64,000 nt of DNA from Solirubrum puertoriconensis (GTDB taxonomy: Bacteria; Bacteroidota; Bacteroidia; Cytophagales; Hymenobacteraceae). The number at the start of each line of letters is the position of its first letter. The first letter of the stretch is position 1. The translations under genes and the position numbers were made by a program. This document shows positions 9,430 to 17,278 of the stretch, piece after piece. The stretch spans positions 806,003 through 870,002 of the forward strand of contig NZ_LNAL01000006.1 in NCBI RefSeq assembly GCF_001483135.1, read 5' to 3'. The notes below the pieces were generated by a model, which searched no databases, was not told the origin of the DNA, and saw only the letters and a list, made by a program, of their open reading frames with translations.

Positions 9430-9636
9430 GGTGCTTAGGTGCTTGGTAAGCCGGCAGCCCGGCCGAGTAGGAGTGGGGGAGGCAGAATTGGGCGGGTATT
9501 CAGGAGCAGGTGCTTGGCTTTCAGTAGCGTATGCGCTACCGGGCAGCCGAGCCACTAGGGTGCGCTGATGTCGCCAGCCGAATGCTCGGGAGGCAAATGA
9601 GGCATACTGCCCTAGGTGGAGTAGCCGCCGTTTCGG

Positions 9637-10092
9637 CTAGTGGGCAAAAGCCGAGCGGGTAGCCGGCTCGGCCACGCGCCAGGCCGTGTGCCGGCGTGGG
9701 CGCTGCACCGCGGGTTGCGGGCGGTGCAGATTGTGGTGCTGCAGCATCACGGCCAAATTGGCGGTTTTGGCCTTCAGCTCCTCGGCTTGGTGGCGGGGGT
9801 AGTGCGCATCAAGGGTTTCGGCCAGCACCTGTTGCCACCGCCCAAACGCGGCCAATAAGTGCGATATAGGCTGCTGGCGCGGAAAAGGCCGTCCTTCGTA
9901 ACAGGTGCCTTGCATTACGCTCTCCCAAAAAAGGTACACCACGTCGGGCTGCGGCACCCGGGCTAGGCTGGCCTGGTCGCCAAACAGGGGGCGCAGCATG
10001 GCATCCAGGCTGATGCGCCGGTACAAATCGTGCACGAAGGCTTTGGGGTTGGCCGCGGGTCGCTGGGCCATGAGCGAAGCTAAAGCAGGCAT
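9637..10092 (-). CDS. Group 3 truncated hemoglobin-like protein, proximal His replaced
   Basis: The start at 10092 is chosen because upstream sequence is Arg/Ser-rich and not globin-like. The 151-residue protein has group 3 truncated globin features: FVHDLYRRISLDAMLRPLF, VVYLFWESVMQGTCYEGRPF and FGRWQQVLAETLDAHY. In the family the segment after the PF turn normally carries the proximal haem-ligating His (PFxxH); here the codon is CAG and the segment reads PFPRQQPISH. The next His lies five residues later. Haem binding is therefore uncertain. The C-terminal ~30 residues are Arg/Pro-rich and outside the fold. Confidence 0.78.
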   Translation of the reverse strand: MPALASLMAQRPAANPKAFVHDLYRRISLDAMLRPLFGDQASLARVPQPDVVYLFWESVMQGTCYEGRPFPRQQPISHLLAAFGRWQQVLAETLDAHYPRHQAEELKAKTANLAVMLQHHNLHRPQPAVQRPRRHTAWRVAEPATRSAFAH

Positions 10093-10256
10093 GGTAACTG
10101 GTCGAGAGGAACAACACGCGGAAGCAAAAGCAGCGGAACCCGGGGCGGAGTCAGGCTCGCGGCGGCGCAAAATGGGTGGAGGCGCCGCGCAAAGGATCAG
10201 TAAGCCGGCTGCAACCTGCGCAATGGGGCGCAGGTGCTATTCGGCTCTCTACAAAT

Positions 10257-10295
10257 ATGACATTTGCAGAATGCCAATGCACTGATTTATGTCAT
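10257..10295. promoter_or_regulatory. Dyad in the globin / L,D-transpeptidase divergent region
   Basis: ATGACAT (10257-10263) and ATGTCAT (10289-10295) form a perfect inverted repeat, extended by A/T flanks, in the 279-bp spacer between the two divergent genes. It may be a regulator site or promoter structure; I cannot assign a protein to it. Nothing else is recognisable in this spacer. Confidence 0.3.
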
Positions 10296-10371
10296 TTTTT
10301 TGACAAAAACTTTACCGGAGGGTGCGGTGTCGCAGCCTGGGCGGCAACGCTTGCGCCTAGGTAGGCCACGC

Positions 10372-11862
10372 ATGGTACATGCTCCACACCCTTCGTCGTC
10401 ATTCTGCTGGTCGGGCCTTGCTTCGGTCTTGATGCTGCTAGCTGCAGCCGCTGCCCTGCTGGCCTTGCGCAGCACCCTTAACCCAGCAGAAATAATGGTG
10501 CCCGGCTCAGCCGCAGCTATTGCCATCAGCCGGCCCGATACGGCCCTGCAACACCAATTGCGCTTGCACCTGAGTGACTCCGCCAACGCCCTGCCGCGCC
10601 TAGGTAGGCACGCGTTGGTGGAGGCATTTTATGCAGAGCGCAACTACGCGCCCGCCTGGCACAATGCGGCTGGCCACGCGTTGCCGCTGGCCGATTCGGT
10701 TTTGCGGGTGCTAAGCCGCGCTGCTGCCTTCGGCCTCGACCGGCGTCCGTACCACTATGGCGCCCTGCTAGCCCTCCACGACTCTTTACAAGCGCAGTCC
10801 GCCGCCCACCTAGGGCAACAATCCCGCGACGAGGCGCTGCTTACCGATGCGCTGTTGCAGCTCTTTGCGCACCTGCAGCACGGGCGCGTGCGGGCTTCGG
10901 TACTCGCGGCTGACGCTACCGCGCCCACTGGCCCGGTAGCATGGCTGCAGCAAGCCTTGCAGGAGCAGGCCTTAGCCAATGCGGTGCACCACTGCCAGCC
11001 TGCCAGCCGGGAGTACCGGCAGCTACAACCGGCTTTGGCGGCTTGGCTGCAAACGCAACCCGACTGGGCGCCCGATGCGCTTTGGCAGCAGCCGCAATTC
11101 TGGAGTGCGGCCTTTAGTCTGGAGCGTTGGCGGCAAGCACCCGTTGCCGATACCGCTTACGTACTTCTCAACCTGCCGGCGTATGAGCTGCAGGTGCTGA
11201 GCCAAGGGCGAGTTGTAGCCAGGCACCGCGTGGTAATTGGCAAGCCGCAAACGCCCTCGCCCACGCTAAGCAGCCGCATAAGCTACTTTACCACCGCGGC
11301 CGATTGGCACGCGCCGCGTTCCATTCCCGTCAACGAAATTCTGCCATGTTTACGGCGCGAGTCTGGTTACCTGGCTCAGCATAATTATGCCCTGTACTCC
11401 TAGCAAGGCGAGTGGCTTGATGCTTACAGCATCAATTGGCAGCAAGTGTCGGCCAAGCGGTTTGTTTATCACATTCGGCAGAGTGCCGGCTGCGACAATG
11501 CCCTTGGCAACGTGGTGTTCCGGTTTGCAAATCCTTACGCCGTGTACTTGCACGATACGCCAGCCCGCGAAGCTTTTCGGGCTCCGCAGCGGGCGTTCAG
11601 CCACGGCTGCATTCGGCTTGAACACCCCATGCAGTTTGCAGCCTATCCGCTCCGGCGCGAAGGCCGCCTTGCTTAACTGCCAGCCGAGGCTGCGTGTGCT
11701 CGGCAAACCAGGCCTCGGCACTACCAGCTGCGCCAGCCAACGCCCTTTCATATTCGCTACGCTACCAGCACCGGCGAAGGGGGCGAACTGCACACTTACC
11801 CCGATGTGTATGGCCGCGACTCCGCGCTGGCGCGCCACTGGGCAACAATGCCTCTGCAGTAA
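10372..11862 (+). pseudogene. L,D-transpeptidase (YcbB-like) broken by two in-frame stops
   Basis: One frame runs from the ATG at 10372 to the TAA at 11860 and encodes a complete YcbB-type L,D-transpeptidase: signal anchor (SGLASVLMLLAAAAALLAL), scaffold region, then the YkuD domain. It is interrupted by TAG at 11401 (codon 344) and TAA at 11674 (codon 435), both in frame and without any frame change. The catalytic SHGCIRLEHP (Cys413) lies between them, and the family-typical tail (FHIRYATSTGEGGELHTYPD) lies after the second. The longest product stops before the active site, so the gene is probably dead. The enzyme normally makes 3-3 cross-links in peptidoglycan. Sequencing error would have to have struck twice. 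Confidence 0.85.
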
Positions 11863-11895
11863 AAGGTAGGTACGAGGATTTAGCGAAGAAAGTAG

Positions 11896-11926
11896 TTGAT
11901 TTTCAGTAATTCAGCTCCTATCTTTT
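11896..11926 (+). promoter_or_regulatory. Bacteroidota-type promoter upstream of DUF2892 gene
   Basis: TTG at 11896-11898, a 20-nt spacer and TATCTTTT at 11919-11926 give a near match to TTTG-N19/21-TAnnTTTG. It lies 34 bp before the ATG of the DUF2892 gene. Confidence 0.45.
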
Positions 11927-11959
11927 AGGTAGTTGTTCAACCCAAAAGCACCTACGGCT

Positions 11960-12187
11960 ATGCAAACGAATGTGGGAACTTTGGATCGGGAAATTCGGCT
12001 GGCATTGGGCGCCGCCCTGATACTAATTGCCTTGCTGCCCATTGGCGCCAGTCAGCCGGTATTGGTGCTGCTGCTGGTGTTCGGTGGTCTTTTCTTGCTA
12101 ACGGGCGGCGCCGCTTACTGCCCCATCTACGCCATCCTCGATATTTCGACGGAAGATGGCCGCGATGAGCTGGAGGTGACGTCCTAG
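11960..12187 (+). CDS. DUF2892 small membrane protein
   Basis: A 75-residue protein matching the DUF2892 (YgaP membrane part) pattern: N-terminal MQTNVGTLDREIRLALGAAL, then two membrane helices (~17-33 and ~36-52) and the conserved CPIY motif near residue 57. The family is often fused to rhodanese domains, but no sulfurtransferase is present here. The start at 11960 matches the family N-terminus. Confidence 0.82.
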   Translation: MQTNVGTLDREIRLALGAALILIALLPIGASQPVLVLLLVFGGLFLLTGGAAYCPIYAILDISTEDGRDELEVTS

Positions 12188-12276
12188 GTAGGCCGGCAAC
12201 CAACCTAGGCAAACAGGTATGCGGCAGGCCGCTTAGCTAGGGGCGCGCCTGAGTAGGCCCCTGCGTGCCGGCTTGT

Positions 12277-12879
12277 TTACCGCTGCTGCTGCAGTTTGCG
12301 CAAAAACTTCAGCATGGCGGGGTTATCGTACTGCGCCATGCCTTCGTGCCGCGATACAATATCGCCGTTGGGCGCGATGATGAACGTGGTGGGTATCGAC
12401 TGCGTATCAAACACCCTAGGTACGTTGCCGTTGAGGGTGTAGATAGGCATGCTAAACCCGCGCCGCGCCACAAACTTGCGCACTTTCTCGGGGCTATCGT
12501 CAACAGAAACCAGGGCCAGCGAAACGCGGTCGGTGCCGGGTTGCAGTTGCTCGTGCAGGCGCTGCAGGCTGGGCATTTCGGCTACGCACGGCGGGCACCA
12601 CGTGGCCCACAAGTTCAGCACTACCACTCGGCCCCGCAGCTCACCTAGGGTAATGCTGCGGCCATCGAGCGTGCGCAGGGGCAACGAGTAGTCGGCTTTG
12701 GCTGCGGCGGCCGGCGGGGCGTCGGGCAGGGTAGGCGCAAACAGGCCGGTGGCCAGCACCACTTGCTGCACCCGCCCGATCACCTCGGTGTGCCAGCCGC
12801 TTAGGTACAAAGCCAGCGGAATCGTAACGAAAGCCGAGCGGCGCAGCTGCCGCCAAAGGGTAGGGAGGAGGTTATTCAT
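12277..12879 (-). CDS. TlpA-family thiol-disulfide oxidoreductase, membrane anchored
   Basis: 200 residues with an N-terminal membrane segment (FVTIPLALYLSGW) and a periplasmic thioredoxin fold. The redox centre is WATWCPPC (Cys95, Cys98), and the cis-Pro loop is SIPTTFII. The family reduces or exchanges disulfides in the envelope, for example during cytochrome c maturation; the partner here is unknown. Its upstream side abuts a palindromic repeat element. Confidence 0.9.
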   Translation of the reverse strand: MNNLLPTLWRQLRRSAFVTIPLALYLSGWHTEVIGRVQQVVLATGLFAPTLPDAPPAAAAKADYSLPLRTLDGRSITLGELRGRVVVLNLWATWCPPCVAEMPSLQRLHEQLQPGTDRVSLALVSVDDSPEKVRKFVARRGFSMPIYTLNGNVPRVFDTQSIPTTFIIAPNGDIVSRHEGMAQYDNPAMLKFLRKLQQQR

Positions 12880-12893
12880 TGTTTCTTAATTGA

Positions 12894-12999
12894 TGTAGCG
12901 CGGAAATCCGTTCCGCGACGTGCCTTGAAGCGCGTCTGTGGTGCTGCATGGTACCGGATACGCTCCTGCGGCGCGTTGCGGAACGGTTTCCGCGCTACA
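12894..12999. repeat. REP-like palindromic intergenic element
   Basis: Arms at 12894-12920 and 12974-12999 are near-perfect inverted repeats (one inserted base, one mismatch) beginning TGTAGCGCGGA and ending TCCGCGCTACA, around a ~53-nt middle. The same GTAGCGCGGA ends bound the element at 63413-63512. The right arm supplies the TAG stop codon of the neighbouring dNMP kinase gene. Confidence 0.8.
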
Positions 13000-13543
13000 C
13001 ATGCGCCAGCAACTGCTGCACCTGCGTTTGCAAATCCTGCAACGAGCCCGTGTTGCGCAGCACGGCATCGTAGTGCGTGTAATTATCGAGGGCGGTTTCG
13101 CTGGGGTGGTTGTCGTCGCGGGTGCCGTCGCCGCGTTGCTGCAGCGGATCGCCCTCTATGCGCCATACCACGCCGCCGCGGCTCCTAATCGCCTCGGCTT
13201 CGTCGGGGAAGCGCAAGTCGGCTACCACCACGGGCTTGTCGGCTGGCAGCGCGGCCAGTAGGGCTTCAATCCAAACCTGCGGGCGCCACGCGCGCAACGC
13301 GCCGCCCACTTGCTGCAGCAATTCGCCGCGCGTTAGGCCAAATACCGGCAGCAGTTCGGTTTTGCCTTCCTGGCTGTAGTAAGGCTGCGTAGGCTCAGAA
13401 GCCAGTGCAGCGCTAACCGCCTTTATACCATCGCCAAAGGCCAGAATTTGCCAGTTGCGCTCGGGCTGCATCGCCTGAACCAGTTCGGCCACGGTGTTTT
13501 TGCCGCTGCCACGTTTGCCCGCAAGGCCAATCAACTGAAGCAT
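12995..13543 (-). CDS. Phage-type deoxynucleotide monophosphate kinase
   Basis: The start is taken at 13543 (MLQLIGLAGKRGSGKNT) so that the Walker A loop lies near the N-terminus. FGLTRGELLQQVGGALR and the strand VVVADLRFPDEAEAI resemble phage-type dNMP kinases, which phosphorylate dNMPs with ATP. The 182-residue length fits. Its TAG stop is part of the palindromic element. It is divergent from a RecE-like nuclease; both are typical phage cargo but stand alone here. A different P-loop NMP kinase role is possible. Confidence 0.75.
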   Translation of the reverse strand: MLQLIGLAGKRGSGKNTVAELVQAMQPERNWQILAFGDGIKAVSAALASEPTQPYYSQEGKTELLPVFGLTRGELLQQVGGALRAWRPQVWIEALLAALPADKPVVVADLRFPDEAEAIRSRGGVVWRIEGDPLQQRGDGTRDDNHPSETALDNYTHYDAVLRNTGSLQDLQTQVQQLLAHV

Positions 13544-13719
13544 AGGAGAAGTAGGGGAGTAGTGCTGAGTAAACAACTGCATTGGGCAGTTGGCCGGGCT
13601 TTATTCCGCGGCGCAAGCTGCAAAGTTGCGCAAGCCCGACTGAAATTGCCTTAGCCCGTTATTCGGGCAGAACGCCAACACAACCCAGCCGGCGCAAGCG
13701 TAGTACATTGCACTACGCT

Positions 13720-14469
13720 ATGCCCGAAAACACCCCTTACCGCCGCCCCGATCTGCTGCGCCTTTCGTACGACGATTACCGCGCCTTACCCGCCATTGCC
13801 AACTCCGACCTCTCGAAGTTGCGCGATGCCCTAAACGGCCGGCCGCGGCGCGAATCAGGCGGGAACTCGGCGCTTAGCTTCGGTACGGCTTTTCATACGG
13901 CCCTGCTCGAGCCCGACCAGTATGTGCCCAGCTACCCCGTGGTAAACGACACGCTGGTGTGGTGGCTGGTAGAAGGCGTACGCCTGCGCGACGACATGCG
14001 CGAAATGATTGATAACGGCGTGGCCGAACCCAGCTGCGTGTTCACGGAGCCCATTACCGGCACCATGTGCAAGCTGCGCGCCGATTTGGTGTACAACGTG
14101 CCCGGGCAGCCTTACACCATCATCGACTTCAAGACAACCATTGCGCGCGACTACCACCACTTTGTAGCGCAGTGCTCGGGTTACGATTACGACCGCCAGG
14201 CCGCCTTTTACTCCGACGCGCTGCGTGCGGAGCGGTTCTTGCTCGTAGGGGTGCAGAAGGTAGAGCCCTTCCACGTATTTGTGTACGAAGTACCGCCCCA
14301 CATGCTCGAAGAAGGCCGCGCCAAGTACCTCCGTTTGCTGCGCCTGCTCGACCCCAGCAAGCTGCCCGACTACCTGCACCCCTCCGTGCGCGATGTGGTG
14401 CTGGAGCTAGGCCATACCCCGCCCGAGCAGGAAGACGACCCTGCTACCACCCCCGATACCCCCGCCTAA
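13720..14469 (+). CDS. RecE-like PD-(D/E)XK exonuclease
   Basis: The start at 13720 gives MPENTPYRRPDLLRLSYDDY; the 46 upstream residues of the open frame look non-coding. The family begins with a Ser-Lys region (ANSDLSKLRDALN) and a conserved SFGTAFHTALLEPD. The nuclease core follows: CKLRADLV then TIIDFKTT, the D...(D)xK metal site, then GYDYDRQAAFYSDAL. This matches the exodeoxyribonuclease VIII/DUF3799 domain that degrades linear duplex DNA from ends in phage recombination. No RecT partner is nearby. Confidence 0.8.
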   Translation: MPENTPYRRPDLLRLSYDDYRALPAIANSDLSKLRDALNGRPRRESGGNSALSFGTAFHTALLEPDQYVPSYPVVNDTLVWWLVEGVRLRDDMREMIDNGVAEPSCVFTEPITGTMCKLRADLVYNVPGQPYTIIDFKTTIARDYHHFVAQCSGYDYDRQAAFYSDALRAERFLLVGVQKVEPFHVFVYEVPPHMLEEGRAKYLRLLRLLDPSKLPDYLHPSVRDVVLELGHTPPEQEDDPATTPDTPA

Positions 14470-14533
14470 CCCGCTGCCCCGGCAGCGGTTATAGTTGCCC
14501 AACCTCACTGTTCACCTCCACATCCGTATCACG

Positions 14534-15289
14534 ATGCTTAAGCGAGATTTCCTGAAGAACGGTTTGCTGACGATTGTTGGCGCCATGGTAAGCCCCAGCC
14601 TCCTGGCCTACGCCCGCGACGAAAAGCTGCTGCGCGAAGCCCGCGCTACGCCCATTGCCGATGGCCCCTTCACGCTGCCGCCGCTGCCGTATGCCAACAA
14701 TGCGCTTGAGCCGCACATCGATGCGCGAACCATGGAAATCCACCACGATGCGCACCACAAAACCTACGTTTCGAAGCTGAACGAGGCGGTGGCCGGCAAA
14801 CCGCTCGAGAAAATGTCGCTGGCGCAGCTGCTGGCCTCGGCCAGCAAGCAGCCCGATGCCGTGCGCAACAACGCCGGCGGCCACTGGAACCACTCGTTCT
14901 TTTGGCAGCTGATGGCCCAAAAGGCCGGCGGCCAACCCACCGGCGAGCTGGCCGCGGCCATCACCAAGGATTTCGGCTCGTTCGACAAGTTCAAGGAAGA
15001 GTTTACAAAGGCTGCCACGGGCCGCTTCGGCTCGGGCTGGGCCTGGCTCATCCACGATCCTAAAGCAGGCAAGCTGGCCATTACCTCCACGCCCAACCAA
15101 GACAACCCGCTGATGGACCTACCCGGCATTCAGCGCGGTACCCCGCTCATCGGCCTCGACGTGTGGGAGCACGCCTACTACCTCAAGTACCAAAACAAGC
15201 GCCCCGACTACGTGGCCGCTTTCTGGAACGTGGTAAACTGGAGCGAGGCCGGCAAGCGCTACGACGAAGCCCGCAAAGCGAAAGGCTAA
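14534..15289 (+). CDS. sodA: Superoxide dismutase, Mn-type, exported
   Basis: The start at 14534 gives a signal region [20 protein letters not shown] that resembles a Tat signal (KRDFLK instead of RRxFLK), so the enzyme is probably periplasmic. The mature part is a full Fe/Mn superoxide dismutase with ligands His70, His120, Asp209 and His213. The tracts [16 protein letters not shown] and [10 protein letters not shown] are those of Mn enzymes rather than Fe enzymes. It converts superoxide to oxygen and peroxide. A strong terminator follows. Confidence 0.92.
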   Translation: MLKRDFLKNGLLTIVGAMVSPSLLAYARDEKLLREARATPIADGPFTLPPLPYANNALEPHIDARTMEIHHDAHHKTYVSKLNEAVAGKPLEKMSLAQLLASASKQPDAVRNNAGGHWNHSFFWQLMAQKAGGQPTGELAAAITKDFGSFDKFKEEFTKAATGRFGSGWAWLIHDPKAGKLAITSTPNQDNPLMDLPGIQRGTPLIGLDVWEHAYYLKYQNKRPDYVAAFWNVVNWSEAGKRYDEARKAKG

Positions 15290-15313
15290 TTCGCTTTGCT
15301 GAATTGCCTAGGT

Positions 15314-15349
15314 AAAATGCCGCTCCCGAACCATCGGGAGCGGCATTTT
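15314..15349 (+). terminator. Intrinsic terminator of the superoxide dismutase gene
   Basis: A perfect 16-bp stem from AAAATGCCGCTCCCGA with a 4-nt loop and terminal TTTT, 24 bp after the stop codon. Confidence 0.88.
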
Positions 15350-15394
15350 GCTTTAGAAGTCTCATTATTAGCAGGGATTAAAGATGCCGCGATG

Positions 15395-15561
15395 CTTTGC
15401 GCAACGTCCTGCTGAACTTGTAGAAGCATCTCTGCCGCTTCCTAGGTCGTCATGCAGAGCCGCGGGCGAACCGCAGGTCAGCGTAGCTGAGCATCTCGCC
15501 GTATGGTGACTTCTATCGGGCTTCAGCACGCGAGATGTTTCGCTTTAGGCTCGACATGACG
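15395..15561. repeat. Intergenic repeat region with imperfect palindrome
   Basis: GTCATGCAGAGC (15449-15460) and GCATCTCGCC (15491-15500) are mirrored by GCGAGATG (15530-15537) and CTCGACATGAC (15550-15560). The adjoining 15395-15440 has the same vocabulary (GAAGCATCTCTGCCG). Such palindromic GTCATGC...GCATCTC repeats are, from memory, common between genes in Hymenobacter. No ORF is present. The rest of 15562-15700 is featureless AT-richer DNA. Confidence 0.55.
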
Positions 15562-15706
15562 GGCCATTGTAAATGCCACGAAGCGGGAGAGGTGCTTCAC
15601 CGGAGCTTACTACAAAGTTTTTGTGTCTACCGCTCACACAACCTTGAGCAAGACGACTAATTAAAATGCCTAATTTCTTCTCTTGAAAAATTATTTACAC
15701 GAATTA

Positions 15707-15737
15707 TTTGCATTAGAAATTATACTCTTTACTTTGG
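15707..15737 (+). promoter_or_regulatory. Promoter of the asnA leader transcript
   Basis: TTTG at 15707-15710, a 19-nt spacer and TACTTTGG at 15730-15737 match the Bacteroidota promoter TTTG-N19/21-TAnnTTTG at all but one position. Transcription would begin near 15743, 24 nt before the leader start codon. Confidence 0.75.
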
Positions 15738-15766
15738 CAATACCAAACGCCCTTAAAGCGCTTATC

Positions 15767-15841
15767 ATGTTTCAGTTCGCCAATAGCCTCAATAATCAGA
15801 ATCGGAATAATCAATTCCGACGAGGAAGGCTATTGGTCTGA
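15767..15841 (+). CDS. asnA leader peptide, Asn-rich, 24 residues
   Basis: ATG at 15767 to TGA at 15839-15841 encodes a 24-residue peptide beginning MFQFANSLNNQNRNNQ. Six of the residues are Asn, all with the codon AAT, five of them packed into 15791-15811. The window otherwise favours AAC, so these codons would respond strongly to charged tRNA-Asn. The gene directly downstream is asparagine synthetase. The peptide sits inside an RNA with alternative hairpins and a terminator, as in the trp and his leaders of enteric bacteria. Its job is to be translated, not to act as a protein. No known sequence was compared. Confidence 0.85.
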   Translation: MFQFANSLNNQNRNNQFRRGRLLV

Positions 15842-15904
15842 TCGACAGACGTAAAATCATAAACTGATTTCAATAAGCCTTCCGATTTCGGAAGGCTTTT
15901 TTTT
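15772..15904 (+). promoter_or_regulatory. Transcription attenuator controlling asnA
   Basis: Region 1 (15779-15789, GCCAATAGCCT) pairs with region 2 (15827-15837, AGGCTATTGGT), enclosing a 7-bp hairpin at 15802-15820 (TCGGAAT/ATTCCGA). Region 2 (GGAAGGCTATTG, 15824-15835) can instead pair with region 3 (15871-15883, CAATAAGCCTTCC), 12 bp with one bulged base. Region 3 also forms the 5' arm of the terminator. A ribosome stalled on the Asn codons (15791-15811) would cover region 1 and allow 2:3 (antiterminator, asnA on). A ribosome reaching the stop at 15841 would cover region 2 and allow the terminator (asnA off). GTCTG/CAGAC (15836-15850) is a further hairpin. Confidence 0.85.
15875..15904 (+). 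terminator. Attenuator terminator upstream of asnA
   Basis: 10-bp perfect stem AAGCCTTCCG / CGGAAGGCTT with an ATTT loop and a run of eight T (15897-15904). It lies 135 bp before the asnA start, with no gene of normal size before it, so it acts as a conditional terminator. Confidence 0.9.
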
Positions 15905-16039
15905 CGCCTATACACGGCCGTTACCGGGCTTTGTGCATCGAAAAAACATAGTGTTTTCTCGGTTGGGCGGAGCCTTGTCTAAATATTTATAATTCCGAAA
16001 TCCAAACACAATTCTTTAATCCAAAACCACACATTTCGC

Positions 16040-17077
16040 ATGGAAGCAACCCTTGCCCCCGCCAAAGCCCTGAGCCCCGCCGAACTGCTCAAAACCGAAG
16101 AAGCCATTGGCTTCGTGAAGGACACGTTTGCCCGCGAGCTGGCCCGGCAACTGCAGCTTACCAAGGTGTCGTCGCCGATAGCAGTGCTCGACGGCACCGG
16201 CATCAACGACGACCTGAACGGCGTGGAGCGCCCGGTGTCGTTTCCAATCAAAGCCCTGGCCGAGCGCCGCGCCGTGGTGGTGCACTCCTTGGCCAAGTGG
16301 AAGCGCCTGCGCCTAACAGAGCTTGGCATTCCGGCAGGCCGCGGCATCCTGACGGACATGCGCGCCCTGCGCCCCGACGAGGACTACTCGCCCATTCATT
16401 CGATTTACGTCGATCAGTGGGATTGGGAAAAGCACATCTTGCCCGAGCAGCGCACCGTGGCTTTTCTGAAAGAAACCGTGGAGAAAATTTACGACGCCTT
16501 GCGCACCACCGAGCTGCGTGTGGCCGAAGAGCACGCGGACATCGTGCCCGTGTTGCCCGAGCAAATCACCTTTATCCATGCCGAAGAGCTGCTGCAGCGC
16601 TACCCCACGCTATCGGTAAAGGAGCGCGAAACCGCCGCGGCCCGCGAGTACGGTGCGGTGTTCATCATGGGGATTGGCGGCGAGCTGAGCCACGGCGAAA
16701 TCCACGACGGCCGCGCCCCCGACTACGACGACTGGAGCACCGCAACCGAGCCCGGCCTGCGCGGCCTGAACGGCGACATTGTGCTGTGGCACCCCGTGTT
16801 GCAATCGGCCTTCGAGGTATCGTCGATGGGCATTCGGGTGGATAAGGCGGCTTTGCTGCGCCAGCTGGCGCTGCGCGGCTGCCCCGAGCGGGCGGCCCTA
16901 GGTTTCCATAGCCTGTTATTGGCCGGGCAGCTAACCGAAAGCATTGGCGGCGGCATTGGGCAGTCGAGGGTGTGCATGTTTATGCTGCGCAAGGCGCACA
17001 TCGGGGAGGTGCAGGTAAGCATCTGGCCCGAAGCCGTGCGGCAAGAGCTGAGCAGTGCTGGTATAGCGCTGCTGTAG
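16040..17077 (+). CDS. asnA: Aspartate-ammonia ligase (asparagine synthetase A)
   Basis: 345 residues, close to the usual ~330. It makes asparagine from aspartate, ammonia and ATP in the cytoplasm. Family landmarks include AVLDGTGINDDLNGVERPV, SIYVDQWDWEKHI, FIMGIGGELSHGEIHDGRAPDYDDW and the class-II synthetase-like motif 3 GGGIGQSR (residues 303-310) near the C-terminus. The gene stands alone behind the Asn-rich leader and terminator, which gives it end-product control by charged tRNA-Asn. The 135-bp stretch between terminator and ATG holds nothing else recognised. Confidence 0.96.
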   Translation: MEATLAPAKALSPAELLKTEEAIGFVKDTFARELARQLQLTKVSSPIAVLDGTGINDDLNGVERPVSFPIKALAERRAVVVHSLAKWKRLRLTELGIPAGRGILTDMRALRPDEDYSPIHSIYVDQWDWEKHILPEQRTVAFLKETVEKIYDALRTTELRVAEEHADIVPVLPEQITFIHAEELLQRYPTLSVKERETAAAREYGAVFIMGIGGELSHGEIHDGRAPDYDDWSTATEPGLRGLNGDIVLWHPVLQSAFEVSSMGIRVDKAALLRQLALRGCPERAALGFHSLLLAGQLTESIGGGIGQSRVCMFMLRKAHIGEVQVSIWPEAVRQELSSAGIALL

Positions 17078-17278
17078 GCAACCCAAAGGTTGGTGGGTTG
17101 GTGAGGCGAGGGTGGGCCGGCGTAGGCTGGCGCACCCTCGTTTGCTGCCACCGATATGGCCACAAACCTAGGCGCAAATGGGCAGGCAAGCAGCGAAAGA
17201 ATGGCCCGCCCGGGCAAGTTAAACTAAACGAAGCGTAGCCTTTAGCCGTAGTAGGCAGCCAAGCTAACCAATACTACC

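Noticed and set aside
9430-9555. Upstream extension of the first Usp gene to 9555
   Set aside because: Pro/Ser-rich and absent from paralogues; the ATG at 9429 starts at beta-1.
11694-11909. Small 71-codon ORF behind the transpeptidase
   Set aside because: It is an out-of-frame reading of the transpeptidase C-terminus, whose correct frame runs to 11862.
15743-15904. 6S RNA, T-box or other riboswitch as the explanation of the asnA leader
   Set aside because: No T-box sequence or long 6S-type rod is seen; an in-frame Asn-rich ORF and the three-way alternative pairing explain the region better.
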